Assembly (NCBI GenBank): GCA_037447655.1
Contig: JBBHKE010002893.1
Location: 1-64,000, forward strand
Length of the DNA stretch: 64,000 nt
Direction: 5' to 3'
From: Zygnema cylindricum
Taxonomy: Eukaryota; Streptophyta; Zygnematophyceae; Zygnematales; Zygnemataceae
The notes beneath the pieces are model-generated. The model was not told the origin of the DNA, ran no database searches, and was given only the letters and a program-made list of their open reading frames with translations. Shown in pieces: positions 21,854-33,721 of this stretch; the first letter of the stretch is position 1, and each line of letters opens with the position of its first letter. A program made the position numbers and the translations under genes.

Positions 21854-24165
21854 AAAAGTGTGGTGGTGGCGTTGAAAATCCGAAAATGTGAAATTTCGAA
21901 CCTTGCGCCAAACATTTTTATTTCCATGTAGCTTTTGCAGTTTACTTATGGTCGCATTTGTACGGCCAGACGTGTTGTTGTGTTTCCATGTATAGACTCA
22001 ATAGAGTTTACCGGTTGTGCACCATATCATTCGTTTCCAACCGTCAAGGTTAGGTTAAGGCCAGTGAGACTGACTGACCGTCAAATCCCTACACATCTGT
22101 ACGGCATTTGTAATTTCTCTTGCCAAAATGACGCGTGCGATCGTCAATTCCCATTGGCAAATTACGATTGAAGGCTGTTTTATGTACGGAAGCGTAAAAT
22201 CTGGGTGACGCTGTACGTACAAAAGTACAAATACGTCAGCGTTACTTAATAGTTTTCTCTCTTCGACATAGCTTTCACGGTTTCACCTAACTTTGGTTTT
22301 AGTGCGCGGAAAGCATTTGAGCTATTCGTTCGCACGAAAAAGGAAACAAAGCGAGTATTAAATGAAAGCATTCAAAATCGCACGTACGTATCAATACGGC
22401 TATTGATCGTAAATTCGTACTATTCGTGAGTCCATTGTACTGTTTTTTTTTGACAGTTGATATGAAAATGTATCGATTGTAAGTTTTATGGCAAAAGAAT
22501 TTCATGTCAAAATGGAAGCGAATATTTTATTCCGGGCGAATGTAAATGTGACACGGGGACGGTAAAGAGAATTCCGGGCTGACCTAGATATTTTATATTC
22601 ATCAATGTGAAAGGATGTAAGACTTTTGGAACAAAACTTATGAAACAAAGGACAAATCGAAGGAACACGACATAAAACATTTTGAGCCAATCGTAGTTTT
22701 GTTTCCGCATATTACATTTTTCTTGGTTTGACGACTGCATTTTCTTTTCCGTCTATATAGAAGATTTAGGGCACGGGACGAAACGTGACCGTCTATGCGG
22801 ATCTCGGGCAGAATCTAGAAAAATTTCAAAAAACGAAACTCTTACGGAATTTTTTTCGTATAGTTTACGCAGATACGATTTCACAAGAACGTGGGGGGAA
22901 TTTTCAATTTTGCAATAAGATCGTATTTTTGAACAAAACATGCGGCCCAGAGCTATCTAGAGCACAAAAGGACAAAACCTCCCGGCTTTTTTTTTTAAAG
23001 GGCGGTAAAAAAAAATTGTATGAATAGTGCTAATCTTAGGCTGCCGCGTGGCGCTTCCCCGATTAGCGAAGCAGCCTAGCCGCACAAAACATGAAAGAAC
23101 CGACAAACCCGGTTTTTCCGGACAAGAGAGGAAGAGAAACCCTAAAAAAGATTCTATCCAACGTGGCAAGAAAAAGATTTTTTCCCCAAAAGGACAAAAA
23201 GTACCCGTATTTTTCTTCCGACCGTCAATAATGGCTGCGTAAATTATCGAAAGCGATCGTGACAATATTTTGGGAGTGAACAGTGAAGATTCCTTGTCGG
23301 TATGTGGGAGATTTTCCCCTAATACGACAAGAATCTAGTTAGGATCACATAAAGGTCCCTTTTTTTTACACTAAAAGATATTCACCGTACGATTTCACGC
23401 TTTCGGTTTTTTTTTTTTTTTTTTTTCGATTCTTACGTGGCCAGCATCGCAAGAAGCCAGTTTCCGGGATTCACGGGATTGGCACAATGGATGTCGGTGG
23501 TACACGCTGGTCACAGAAACGACAAATGTCATCCATCGAAAAAGACAGCTTGATTTTTTTTTTCTCGTTCCAATCCGCTGCCCGACGAATTAATGCATGA
23601 TGAGCTGGCTGTTTTTTTTGGACAAAACAGCCCCTAAAAAGAGAAAAGTTAAAAAAAAAAAAACAATAATACAGTATTTTTAAATACCACATGGTATTTA
23701 CCGTACATACCGTACATGAAACTTCCTAAAATTCCAGTTTCTTTATTAAATTTTTTTTACCTGCCCTATCCGTTTTTTCAAATGTGAACAAAAACATGTT
23801 TTTTTCATTGTCCGTACATTTAACGCCATCCAATCATTACGGGTCACGAGCTTCGCAATCATTATATTTAATAAATACTGTACGACAGTTATTTTTCCCG
23901 AGCGTCCATCCGTACATATTGTCGGACTTGTCCTCGACTCGGATTGGCTGACACTGTAACGTATGTCCGTACGATCTCTTACTCGGACCAACCCAAATGT
24001 TTGTCCTATTCCCTCGACAATCTCCTGCAGAATGACGTCACCGCGCCTCAGACTTGATCCACAAAACGACAAACGGCCATCTTAACTTGAATGTTGGCCT
24101 GGCGCGCTCACTTTGTCGCGTAGTGGCGCGCCTCCCTTAGAAAACCAGCCGAGTAGTGGCGAGAG
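21854..24165. other. Upstream region of the 24453 gene; no gene recognised
   Basis: This is mixed sequence with homopolymer T tracts (23409-23426) and several GTACGG/CCGTACA words resembling the C and E repeats (23700-23900). None of the ORFs shows a protein family. Part of it is presumably the promoter region of the gene at 24453. Confidence 0.4.
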
Positions 24166-24170
24166 TGTGG

Positions 24171-24254
<84 letters not shown>

Positions 24255-24440
24255 GAGAGAGTGAGAGAGGCAAAGAACTGAAGATAGAGAGAGAGAGAGA
24301 CAGGTGACACCGAATTTGGGAGTGAGATAAAGGAAGAGAGACAGAGGGAGAGAGAGGGAGGGATAGACAGAGAGACAGGGAGAGAGAGAGTGTGTGTCTG
24401 TGTGTGTGAGAGAGAGAGAGATAGAGAGAGAGAGAGATAG
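24171..24440 (+). repeat. (GA)n microsatellite upstream of the 24453 gene
   Basis: A nearly pure GA run at 24173-24250 is followed by imperfect GAGAGA with GT interruptions up to 24439, 13 bp before the first ATG. It probably lies in the promoter or 5' UTR. In plants, GA repeats can bind BBR/BPC GAGA-binding proteins; whether that applies here is inference. Confidence 0.9.
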
Positions 24441-24452
24441 TACACAATACCC

Positions 24453-26606
24453 ATGAACCTTCAGGAACCAATGGCGTCTCTCCTCTGTCCTCCCTCTCCC
24501 TCCGAGATGCCTCCCTCCCTTTTTTCCTTTTCCCACTTCCCAGACACGCTGACGTCATCAAACACCGCCAACACCATGGATGACGTCATCAACGATAATT
24601 CGTGGGAGTACTCCTTATTCGATTCTTTCGAACCCATGGAAGAAAATCCCCTCTCTCCCCTTCCCCTCGAGCCCCATAGCGTATTAAACGCACTAAATTC
24701 GAATGCAAACGCACTAAATTCGAATGCAGCACTCCGTCAGGTCAACCAGATCCAAACTCAACAGGAAAGTCAGATCACGTTTGTACGGTCGGGTCAATGC
24801 CGGTAAAATTACGCGATTGATGGTCTGGGCGAGGAAGTTAGAAAGAGAGGAGAGCGAAGAGGGAAGAGAGGAAGAGGAGAAGAGGAGGAAGGAGAGGGGA
24901 AGGAGAGATCAAAGATATTAGTTGGGTCGGTCAATCAGGTTATTCGGGTTTGCAGATTTGTTCGATTTTGTTTTCGTTGTCGTTTTTTTTGTGAAATTGG
25001 TCACCAAATTTGTCCTTTTGTGAACTTATTTTCCGATTTGTCACATCTTTGAGTCCTAAATTTCCGTTTTCTATTCTTGCTTGATTTGAAACAATTGATC
25101 AGCCCAAACTTACTAATCTCTCTCTCTCTCTCCCTCTCTCTCTCTCTCCCTCCAGATCGCAGTTCTACACCTGCAGAATCCTCCACTCCCTCTCGTCCTC
25201 CTCCTCCTTCTCTCCCTCGTGGCCTCTCCCCAGCTACCGCCTCCCTCCTCCGTTTCGCCGCCTCTCCCTCCTTCTCCCCAAAATCCACCCTCACCCCTCC
25301 CTCTCTCTCCTCCAAGCCTCAGACGACTCCACTCTCTCCCCACTCCTCCTCTCCTCCATCTCATCCTCCCTCTCCCCCCCACCTTTCCTTGACTCCCAAA
25401 GACCCCTTTCAAGTTGTGACAGGTGTCACGCTCAAGGCTTCTCCTAATGGGACAAAAATCTTGCCACGTGTCCATTTTAGCCCTCTCTCTCCACGAGAGG
25501 ATAATGAGACAAAATCGACAGTTGTCGCCGATTTAAGTCGCAGGATTTTATCCGCGATTCGAGATTCTCCCAAAAATAGTTTGGGTTCAAATGTGTATAA
25601 TGTTATTAATAGTAACGTATTAAACAATAATAATAGTTTAAATGGTACTATTTTAAACAGTAATTTTTATAATAATATCAATAATTGTCAGAATTTTCCG
25701 ACGACAGTCGAGAGGAAAAAGGAGATTCCAGAAAGTTTGGACAGTGTGGAAATTTTTCAAAGGTATTTACGACAACCGAAAACTTCATCCGAAAGCAGTA
25801 TTTTGCAAAAAAAATTGCAATCCGAAACCGGTACTTCGCAACAAAGTTTTTCGGTGTCGAGATCGGTTTCGAATTCTCCGAGTCCGTCTTCGGTGAGAAG
25901 TTTCGAATCGGAAATTTTAAAAATTTTGGAAATGATAAAAAATGTTCCGCAATTTTCGGAAAGTCGACAAGAAGATCTTTTTGCGGTTATTGAAAATCTG
26001 CAAAGGTACAAAAGAAAAATTTCGGAGGAAAAATTTTCGGGCAGGTTTGAAAAAAGGCTCAAGTTCGGAAGAGATGAGGGGGAGGGAGAGGAGAGGGGGG
26101 GGGGGGGGGAGGGGGAGAGGGAGGGGGAGAGGGAGAGGGAGGGGGAGCGGGAGCGGGAGAGGGAGAGAGAGAGAGAGGGAGAGGGTACAAAGAGGGTGGG
26201 AGAGTAGTAGAAATGCGGTTTTGGGAGGTTACAAAGAGGGTGGGAGAGTAGTAGAAAATGCGGTTTTGGGGAGGGGGTATGTCGAGGGAGACGACGGTAG
26301 GAGAGCATTGTATTTTATGACATTCCCCCCCTCTTGTATGTAGAGACTGGCCCAGAAAAAGGGCGAGATCAGATTACGGGACAATAATATTGACGTCTAC
26401 CAAATAAGGTAAAGATATTGAAAATCATCTGAGCATTATAATTTTGTTCTTTTGCTTTTTTTTCCTTTTATTTATAGATCACTTTTTAGGTGTTGATTAT
26501 CATTGATTTGATATGATTCTCTCTCCTCTCTCTTCCTCTCTTCTCTCTCTCTCACTCTCTCTCTCTCTCTCCTCTCTCTCTCATCTCTCTCTCCTCTCTC
26601 CTCTCT

Positions 26607-26642
<36 letters not shown>

Positions 26643-27181
26643 ACTCTCCTCTCTCTCTCTCTCTCTTCTTCTCTCTCTCTCTCATCTCTCTCTCTCTCAC
26701 TCTCTCTTCCTCTCTTCTTCTCTCTCTTCTCTCTCTCGCTCTCTTCTCTTCTCACCCTCTCTCTCTGCTGACTCTGACTCTCTCTCTCACTGTTTTTTTT
26801 CTCACTCTCTCCATCTGTCTGCCTGTCTTTCTTTTCTCTGTCTGTCTCTCTCTCTCGTCTGTCTCTCTCCCTCTCCTCTCTTTTTCCCTCCATTTTCTGT
26901 TTATTTAAGATAATCTCTCTCCTTCTCTCAGCCTCACAGAAGGAATATACGATCCTGATCTGACGCACTCTTTTTTGTCTTTTTGTGAAATGCAGTCTCT
27001 ATTGCACCAATGGTTGACCACTTTGACTCAATCCTCCGGAAACCCAATTTCCGTACCCCAAAACTCGAATGAAATCGACAGAAATATTCTTATGGCATTA
27101 CTAGCGACAAAAATTATGGCACAAAAAGAAGTTGCGAGAGAAACGAAGCGATCAAATTTGAAGTTCAACAGCGAAAGTTGA
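24453..27181 (+). CDS. Unrecognised disordered protein, three exons, ~522 aa
   Basis: My gene model joins 24453-24802, 25163-26195 and 26996-27181. The junctions are CCG|GTAAAA, CGCAG|TTCTAC, AGG|GTGGGA and TGCAG|TCTCTA, and they preserve frame. The first part is acidic and Ser/Pro-rich ('MDDVINDNSWEYSLFDSFEP'). The middle is Ser/Pro/Thr-rich, then Asn-rich ('NVINSNVLNNNNSLN'). A probable helical segment follows ('ESEILKILEMIKNVPQFSES', 'QEDLFAVIENLQRYKRK'), then a Glu/Arg/Gly run encoded by a GA microsatellite. The last exon ends 'DRNILMALLATKIMAQKEVA'. No enzyme motif, membrane span or zinc finger is visible. Acidic N-terminus and basic patches would suit a nuclear regulatory protein, but that is a guess. 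An AATAAA lies at about 27249. The second donor is the least certain boundary, because a 43-bp duplication repeats it. Confidence 0.6.
24840..25155 (+). other. Intron with GA tract near donor and CT tract at acceptor
   Basis: Inside intron 1 (24803-25162) the donor side has a purine tract (24837-24907, GAGGAGAAGAGG-like). The acceptor is preceded by a CT microsatellite (25116-25154) that acts as the polypyrimidine tract. The two are largely complementary. Confidence 0.75.
26186..26272 (+). repeat. Tandem 43-bp duplication covering a splice donor
   Basis: The block 'acaaagagggtgggagagta' plus 'gtagaaa(a)tgcggttttggg' occurs at 26187-26227 and again from about 26231 to 26272. It duplicates the likely exon 2 donor AGG|GTGGGA, so two equivalent donors are available about 44 bp apart. 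An in-frame TAG follows the first one. Confidence 0.85.
26513..26925 (+). repeat. Intronic (CT)n-rich tract
   Basis: About 400 bp of CT/CTT/CTC-rich sequence lie in intron 2, ending 70 bp before the acceptor at 26995. It is strongly strand-asymmetric (pyrimidines on the coding strand). The overlapping ORFs on either strand are low-complexity artefacts. Confidence 0.9.
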
Positions 27182-27259
27182 ACAATATATCTTAAGAAAA
27201 CAAAAGAAAGAGAAAGAGAAAAAGAAAAAAATGATTGTTCATTTTGAAAATAAAGATCA

Positions 27260-28575
27260 TTTCCTAAAGTTCAGTTTCTTTTCGGAAAAGCTATCTTGTT
27301 TCCCCCACTTTTTATTTTTTTTCCTGAGGAAAAGTCGTACAAGATTTAGAATCGAGCGAGTTTGAAAAAATTAACATTATGGTGGTGACATTTGTCGTTT
27401 TTATAAAAGACGAAAATATAGCAATATAAGTTTCTTATAAGTTTTTTTTTGGTCTTACAAAACATAGAAATCGAAAAGAAACTTGTATCTCTGTCCTTTT
27501 CTATGTTTTTATGTGCCAAAAAAAAAAGGGTATAATTTTTCCAAATTCTAACACACAAATAAGCAAATTTTCGATTACAAGATTTGTCGTTTTGTGAACG
27601 AAAATCACAATTTGGAAAAAAACAAGGTAGATAAAGGTTTTTTTTTTAATTTTAGGCTATTTTGGGAGGCAAAAAAAGGTTCTTGTAATTTTTAGGCAAA
27701 TTAGACTATTTTTTTTTATAGAGTACTTAATCTTATGATTTAGATTCAGAACATTTTCATTTTTCCGATTTCTATATGTTATTTAGTTTCAAATTAGGAG
27801 TATTTTTCGGTAGGTAGATTGCAGTTCATAAATGCTACTATGTTCTTTCAATTATTTTTCTACTTTGGAACCCAATGGGTTTTTTAATAGATGATACATT
27901 CTTTAAAGTATAAATAACCGTGTTTATAATATTGTTATAATATAGTGTTTTAATATCTTATTTTTTAATACAAATTTTTACGAACTATTTGCTGCAAATT
28001 GGACCATTGGACTTTTGTGGGTATTTTGAGCTATGTGTATGTTTCTGTTCTTATTTATTTATTTATTTTTTTACTCAATGTTTGGCAAGTATGTTTGATT
28101 TTTTTATTCAAGTTTTCGTTCTTATTGTTGTTGATGTCAAAACCAAATAACTTAAACGGCCATCAGCTATCAAGTTCTTAAAACCTCAATTTGAAACTTC
28201 AATATCTTCAATTATGTCTGGAGATAAGAGAGTTTAATTTTTTTTCGACAACTTTCTTTCGTATTTACTGTCAATCATAATCTTCTTAGATGATTGTCAA
28301 TACAAACAAATATTATAGTGTGGACCACAACACGATAGTCAACATAAGAAAATTGATTGGCCGTTAGTCGGTCAACAAGACGACGTCTTTTCGGCAGAAA
28401 AAAATCAAGTGTCTAAAGTTCAAACAACAGTGTCAAGAATCTCTATCCAATGTCATTTGCATTGCAGACAAAAAATATAAAAAAGGAAGAAAATGTTTGG
28501 TATTTCGTATTGAAACAAATCAGGAACACAGGGAGCGTGCCCAAGTCTCAAATATAAGAGTGACATGCTGACCGA
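27260..28575. other. AT-rich intergenic stretch, no gene seen
   Basis: AT-rich with T homopolymers. A 60-codon ORF at 27999-28181 is hydrophobic by base composition and shows no family signature. Confidence 0.5.
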
Positions 28576-28579
28576 TATG

Positions 28580-30260
28580 AAATCATCAAAGCTAAAACAT
28601 CAAACTTCAAGCATCATATCAAAACATCAAACATCAAACATCTAACATTAAATATCAAACTTCAGACATCAAACTTCATACATCAAACATCTAGCATCGA
28701 ACATCAAACATCGAACATCTAACATCGAACTTCAAGCATCATATCAAACTTCAAAGATAAAACAACAAACAACAACAACAACAAACATCAAACTTCAAGC
28801 TTCAAGCATCAAATTGAATATCAAAAAACAAACATCAAACATCAAACATCATACATCATGCATCAAACTTCAAGCATCATTATCAAACATAAAAAATAAA
28901 GCATCAAACATCAAATATCAAAAACCAAACATCAAACATCAAACTTCAAGCATAAAATCTAGCATCAAATGTTGAACATCAAATATCAAATATCAAACAT
29001 CAGACATCAAAAATAAAACATCAAATTTCAAACATCAAACATCAAATAGTAAACATAACATCGAACATCGAACATCAAACATCAAACATCAAATATGAGA
29101 CTTTAATCATCGTGGCAAACATCAAAGATTGAACAATCAAACATTAAATATCAAATATCAAACATCAAACGTCAAACATCAAACCTCAAACATCAAACAT
29201 AACATCCAAAATCAAACATGAAACATGAAACATCAAACATCAAACATCAAATATGAGACTTTAATCATCGTGAAAAACATCAAAGATTGAACAATCAAAC
29301 ATTAAATATCAAATATCAAACACCAAACGTCAAACATCAAACAGCAAACATCAAAGATAACATCCAAAATCAGACATCAAACATCAAATAGTGAACATAA
29401 CATCGAACATCGAACATCAAACATCAAACATCAAACATCAAACATCAAATTTGAGACTTTAATCATCGTGGCAAACATCAAAGATTGAACAATCAAACAT
29501 TAAATATCAAGTATCGAACATCAAACGTCAAACATCAAACCTCAAACATCAAACGTCACCCCTCAAACATCAAACATAACATCCAAAATCAAACATGAAA
29601 CATCAAACATCAAAAGCAAACATCGAATATTGAATGTACATTAGAAACCAAACATCAAACTTCAAGCGTCATATCAAACATCAAAGATCAAACATCAAAC
29701 ATAAAAAATCAAATATTAATTATCAAGGATCTAAAATCAAACTTCAAGCTTGATATCAAACATCAAAGATCAAACATCAAACATTGAAAGGCAAACATCA
29801 GACATAAAAAATCAAACATCAAACATTAAACATCAAAAAGAAAACATCAAATATCGAACATCAAACATCAGAACTCAAACATCAAAAATCTAAAATCTAA
29901 AATCTAAAATCAAACATCAAACATCAAACATGAAAGATCGAACGTCAAATATCAAACAGAAAACATCAAAAACCAAGAACCAAACCATCTAAGATAAAAC
30001 ATAAAGGATAAATCATAAATCATAACACATGAAACATCAAATATCAAATACGTAGCACCAGGCTTCAAACATTGGATTTCAAATATTAAACACTAAACAG
30101 GAACAATGAAGCATCAAACATCAAATATCCAGCACCCAAAATCCTACATCCAACATCAAACACCACCAAACCTCAAACATTAAACTTCCACCATTCCATT
30201 TTAAACATCAAACATCAAACTATTTAACACCAAACATCAAACATCAAGCGTTTAGACTCA
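28580..30260 (+). repeat. Heptamer satellite (CATCAAA)n with higher-order repeats
   Basis: About 1.7 kb is built from a degenerate 7-bp unit CATCAAA/AACATCA, with variants such as CATCGAA, CTTCAAG and AATATCA. A larger repeat is superimposed: the marker GAGACTTTAATCATCGTG recurs at 29097, 29255 and 29453, each time followed by 'caaacatcaaagattgaac' or a close variant. It is non-coding. Confidence 0.95.
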
Positions 30261-31825
30261 AACATTACGAGCTCCATAATAGCAACTCAAACGTTATTTT
30301 ACTTCAATGTACCAATAGCGTTACTATTATGTGCATCGGGTTTGTTCACTATGCAAATGATGTCATTGAAGCCATCTTGGGAATGTCATTAGGGGATTGT
30401 TATGGGTACGTGAATCTCCATATGGGAAATATGGGAAACGGTTATGATTCAATTTACAATAGCCTCACAAACACAGTAATCAAAGTGTCATTAAAAATTC
30501 TTAGAGTCTTACTCTTACCAAGTCATACTCCTAAATAGTGTGCAAGATGATGACAAGCCCATGTCATTAAGTTGCACTAATTTTGAGAACGGGGGCTATT
30601 AGTAGTCAACACTGCTTCATGATTGGAGTGATAGTGTGGAATGATTATAGTCTTACTAAGGGTCAAGCATCGTGTCTAAAGATAATAGCATATATAACTA
30701 GCAAATTATATCAAATGAATTTCGTTCACGAGCATACCGCCCAATAGATATAGTTATTTTTTGTTGGATCAACAATTCCTCAACTATGTGGAAACATGCT
30801 TGACTATAGTGGTGCATTTAAATTTATGCACCCATCCCGAGACATAAGACTCACTACACATCATTTTGAATAATAAAAAAATTGAGCACCTTCATCCATA
30901 ACATCTTTCACCTAAATAGTGTGGATTTTGAGTACATTGACCTATGAATTTATGTTGTGGCATGTAACATCAAATTTTATGATCACGTGCATAAAGACTA
31001 ATGTGTCATCATCCTAACACTACTTTGAACCAACTTTTTGCTTTTGCTCCACGTTTTGCTGCTGTCCCGTAAACCTGATTTGAGTTCTTAATGGTGGGGA
31101 AAAAAAATGACGATGTTGACGAAATTTGGTTAAGAATAGATGAGGGTTGACAATAACACTAACGGTAATGGTGAAAGCTCCTATAGTGATAGTGAGCGGA
31201 GGTTGAGAATCAAGATGACAACGACGATGACGACGAGGATGGAGGTGACCGTACACCCCAAGTACACCGCACATCGTTATCAAAGTTAGTCACTCAAGTT
31301 AGTTTTTTTTCGACCCATAATCATAAATTAGTTTTTACAACACTATTAAGTGCCTATAACGAGCTACATTGTAAAACATCATGTATTTTAGTTACTTCTT
31401 TTAAGGTGTTAGCGCTCATAATTAACTAACTCTAATCGAATGGGCCGTGCAGTGTGGTTCCTACTAGTTTCATTTTACAGAATCTTCTTGATGGTAGAAG
31501 AGAGAACAACGTGAATCATGGATACAGTAAATTAATTATTATCGTTGGGTTTTTATTAGCGTTATCAATTTCCAATCTAGTTCTAAATGACCTAGATGTT
31601 TTCGAACTGCATAAAGAATTAGCATTAAGAAAAAGCAATTAGTATGAGTAACACTATTTTAGGTTGGAGGGTTAACATTTAGGGGCATTGACCTGTACCA
31701 CTAAATTAATAACCATATGGTTCAAAAGTCCCGTCAAATTCATATGTTTTTTTTTATGAAGTTCTTTAAAAGGTGTGTGGTAACTTTACATCAGCTAAAA
31801 CTTAAAAGGGAGGAGAAATACTTTG
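30261..31825. other. Intergenic, no supported gene
   Basis: Short ORFs only (for example 30329-30538 plus and 31020-31283 minus), without recognisable motifs. Composition is unremarkable apart from a GAC/GAT-rich patch near 31200-31250. Confidence 0.4.
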
Positions 31826-31829
31826 TAAA

Positions 31830-32790
31830 AGAACTTTTCGACCTTATTACGAGTTTATGACCCTACGCTTCACGCCTCCTCAATTCACCACGACCCTCTG
31901 GATTCCGCTTGGCCTCCCTCATCCACCTTTTCTTGGCTCTCGTGTTTGCTCGTGTGACCGTGTCTTTGAGCCCGATGGCATCCATTTGTTTCCTTGCTTC
32001 CAAGGGGGCGAGTTGTTTCGGGTGCACTACAGTGATCGCGAAACCATTCGGACTATCGCCTCTAAGTGTGGATATGCTATTCGTCATGAGGTTTTTGATA
32101 TTATTCCTTTGCGTCGGATTGAAATTATACTACTTGATGGTGCACATTGCATATTTGGTGACATTGTTTTGGCGAACCCGACCTCGGATTTAGTCGTCGC
32201 TCAAACGGCTCAACAAGTTGGAGTGGCCGCCCGTGACGCGACTAAGAAGAAAGAGCGTGAATATGCACACCGAGATGTTATGGATGACTTTGTTCCGATG
32301 GTGGTCGAGATATTTGGTTGTTTGGGTGTTTCTTTGAATGAGATTCTCAGTGCTTGTGGTTGGCGCTTGTTCGAGAGTCGAGGACCTAGAGCCCCCATAC
32401 TTTAGTTCTTTTTATCGTCAACGTTTATCTGTGTCTTTACAACGAGTGCAAGCTTCTATCCTCCTTCGATCAGCTATTGCGGGAACCGTCAGCGTGTTCT
32501 GAAACTCCCTCCCCATACTCCCCTGGGCTTCCGAGACTAACGAGGTTGCTTTTCGTAGATTTTTAGTTGGGGTTTTGTTAGGTCATTTTGGTTCAAGTAC
32601 TCTGTTTGGTCTTTCTTTTGGTGGTTGTTGCTTCTTTGAGGGTCTTTGTTTTAACTGTCCTTTTCTTTGGCCTTGCTTTTCCTTTTTGCTTGCTTCCCTC
32701 CATATGTAGTTTTTCAGTTTTGGCATTGACACCCCTTTTGTACCCATGGACTCGCACTTTTCAATAAAATTGGGTTGACATAGTTCTCAG
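31830..32790 (+). mobile_element. 5'-truncated non-LTR retrotransposon (LINE), copy L1
   Basis: The 3' end of a LINE: the C-terminal part of the ORF2-like polyprotein (31857-32502), followed by an untranslated tail with AATAAA at 32764. The reverse-transcriptase domain is missing, consistent with 5' truncation during reverse transcription. Related pieces occur at 42610-43110 and on the minus strand on either side of the chromovirus. Confidence 0.75.
31857..32502 (+). pseudogene. LINE C-terminal domain with zinc-binding and nuclease-like motifs
   Basis: This starts in the 'LGLPHPPFLGSRVCSCDRVF' region. It has a Cys/His cluster (CSCD...DGIHLFPC) and then a block 'RRIEIILLDGAHCIFGDIVL' that resembles the D...(D/E)xK-type core of the endonuclease-like domain seen after RT in some plant and algal LINEs. 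It continues with 'MVVEIFGCLGVSLNEIL'. A stop at 32403 is caused by a one-base frame change; the neighbouring frame continues with 'SSFYRQRLSVSLQRVQAS' to a stop at 32500. Assignment rests on remembered similarity to such RT proteins, so the nuclease call is tentative. Confidence 0.65.
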
Positions 32791-32799
32791 AAAATCATA

Positions 32800-33715
32800 A
32801 TTTCATTTTTTTTTCCATAATATGAAGAAAACATATCAATTCCCGTCGGTTTTAGAATGGTATTATTATCTTATTGGTTTGAATCAACGACCACATTTCA
32901 ACATTTGTTGACAAAAAAACCTTTTATATTAACCCATTTTAGTCTTGTTCTGTTATCAGGGTACCATTTATAGAAATTATAATTAAAAAAACTTATGACT
33001 AAACATACTTTGAGATTATCATTTAAATTTTTTGATTAACCCAAATACTGTATTACAGTTGTCGTAATTTAATGACGGAAAACAAGTTCAACTAAGAAAT
33101 TGGTGGTGTGAAAATATCTCATTAAAAAAAATAGGGTTAGGGTTTTTTATTTTTTAAACCTTTTTTTATCACTAAAAGTGAAGCCTATTTACCACTGAAA
33201 AAAAGAAAAGAGATGAATAATAGTACAAAAACCATAAAATACAACTAAAAAAAAGGAAAGACATGAATCAAAAGTTCAAAAACCCTAAAACTCTAAAAGT
33301 TCTAAAACCCGAAAAACCGGAAATAAACCCCAAAACCCGAACATCGTGGACAAATACATAAAGATTATTTGCTAATAAAACAAAACAAAAAACGTAAAAA
33401 AAGATATACAATTTTTCATTCTCTCGAATTGAAAGCCATAACTGTCAACACCATTCTCCATTAACAAATATAGTATCCTCCATAAAATCACAACTAAGTA
33501 ATGTGAAATCAAACTAAAAAAAATTCCGTACCAAAGATTTCCACTTTTCTCAAAAAGGTAAAAGATTCTCAAAAAGGTTAAAGATTCCCAAAAAGAAGAA
33601 ATTTATAAATTATACAAAAAAGTGTTGTGCATGAGATTCGCATAACTTTATCTACAAACAAAAAACATCTTTTCCTCCCTCCTCTACCATCTAAAACATC
33701 ATTTTCTCCCCACTT
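32800..33715. other. A/T-rich intergenic stretch
   Basis: A-rich and T-rich low-complexity sequence with 'aaaaccctaaaa'-like words. No gene is supported. Confidence 0.5.
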
Positions 33716-33721
33716 TCTCCT

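Noticed and set aside
24082-24561. Long minus-strand Ser/Leu-rich ORFs over the GA repeat
   Set aside because: All are translations of a dinucleotide repeat; three frames are open for the same reason and the plus-strand gene starts next to it.
28580-30260. CRISPR-like or telomeric repeat
   Set aside because: Units are 7-bp degenerate tandem repeats without spacers, and the unit is not TTTAGGG or a known telomere variant.
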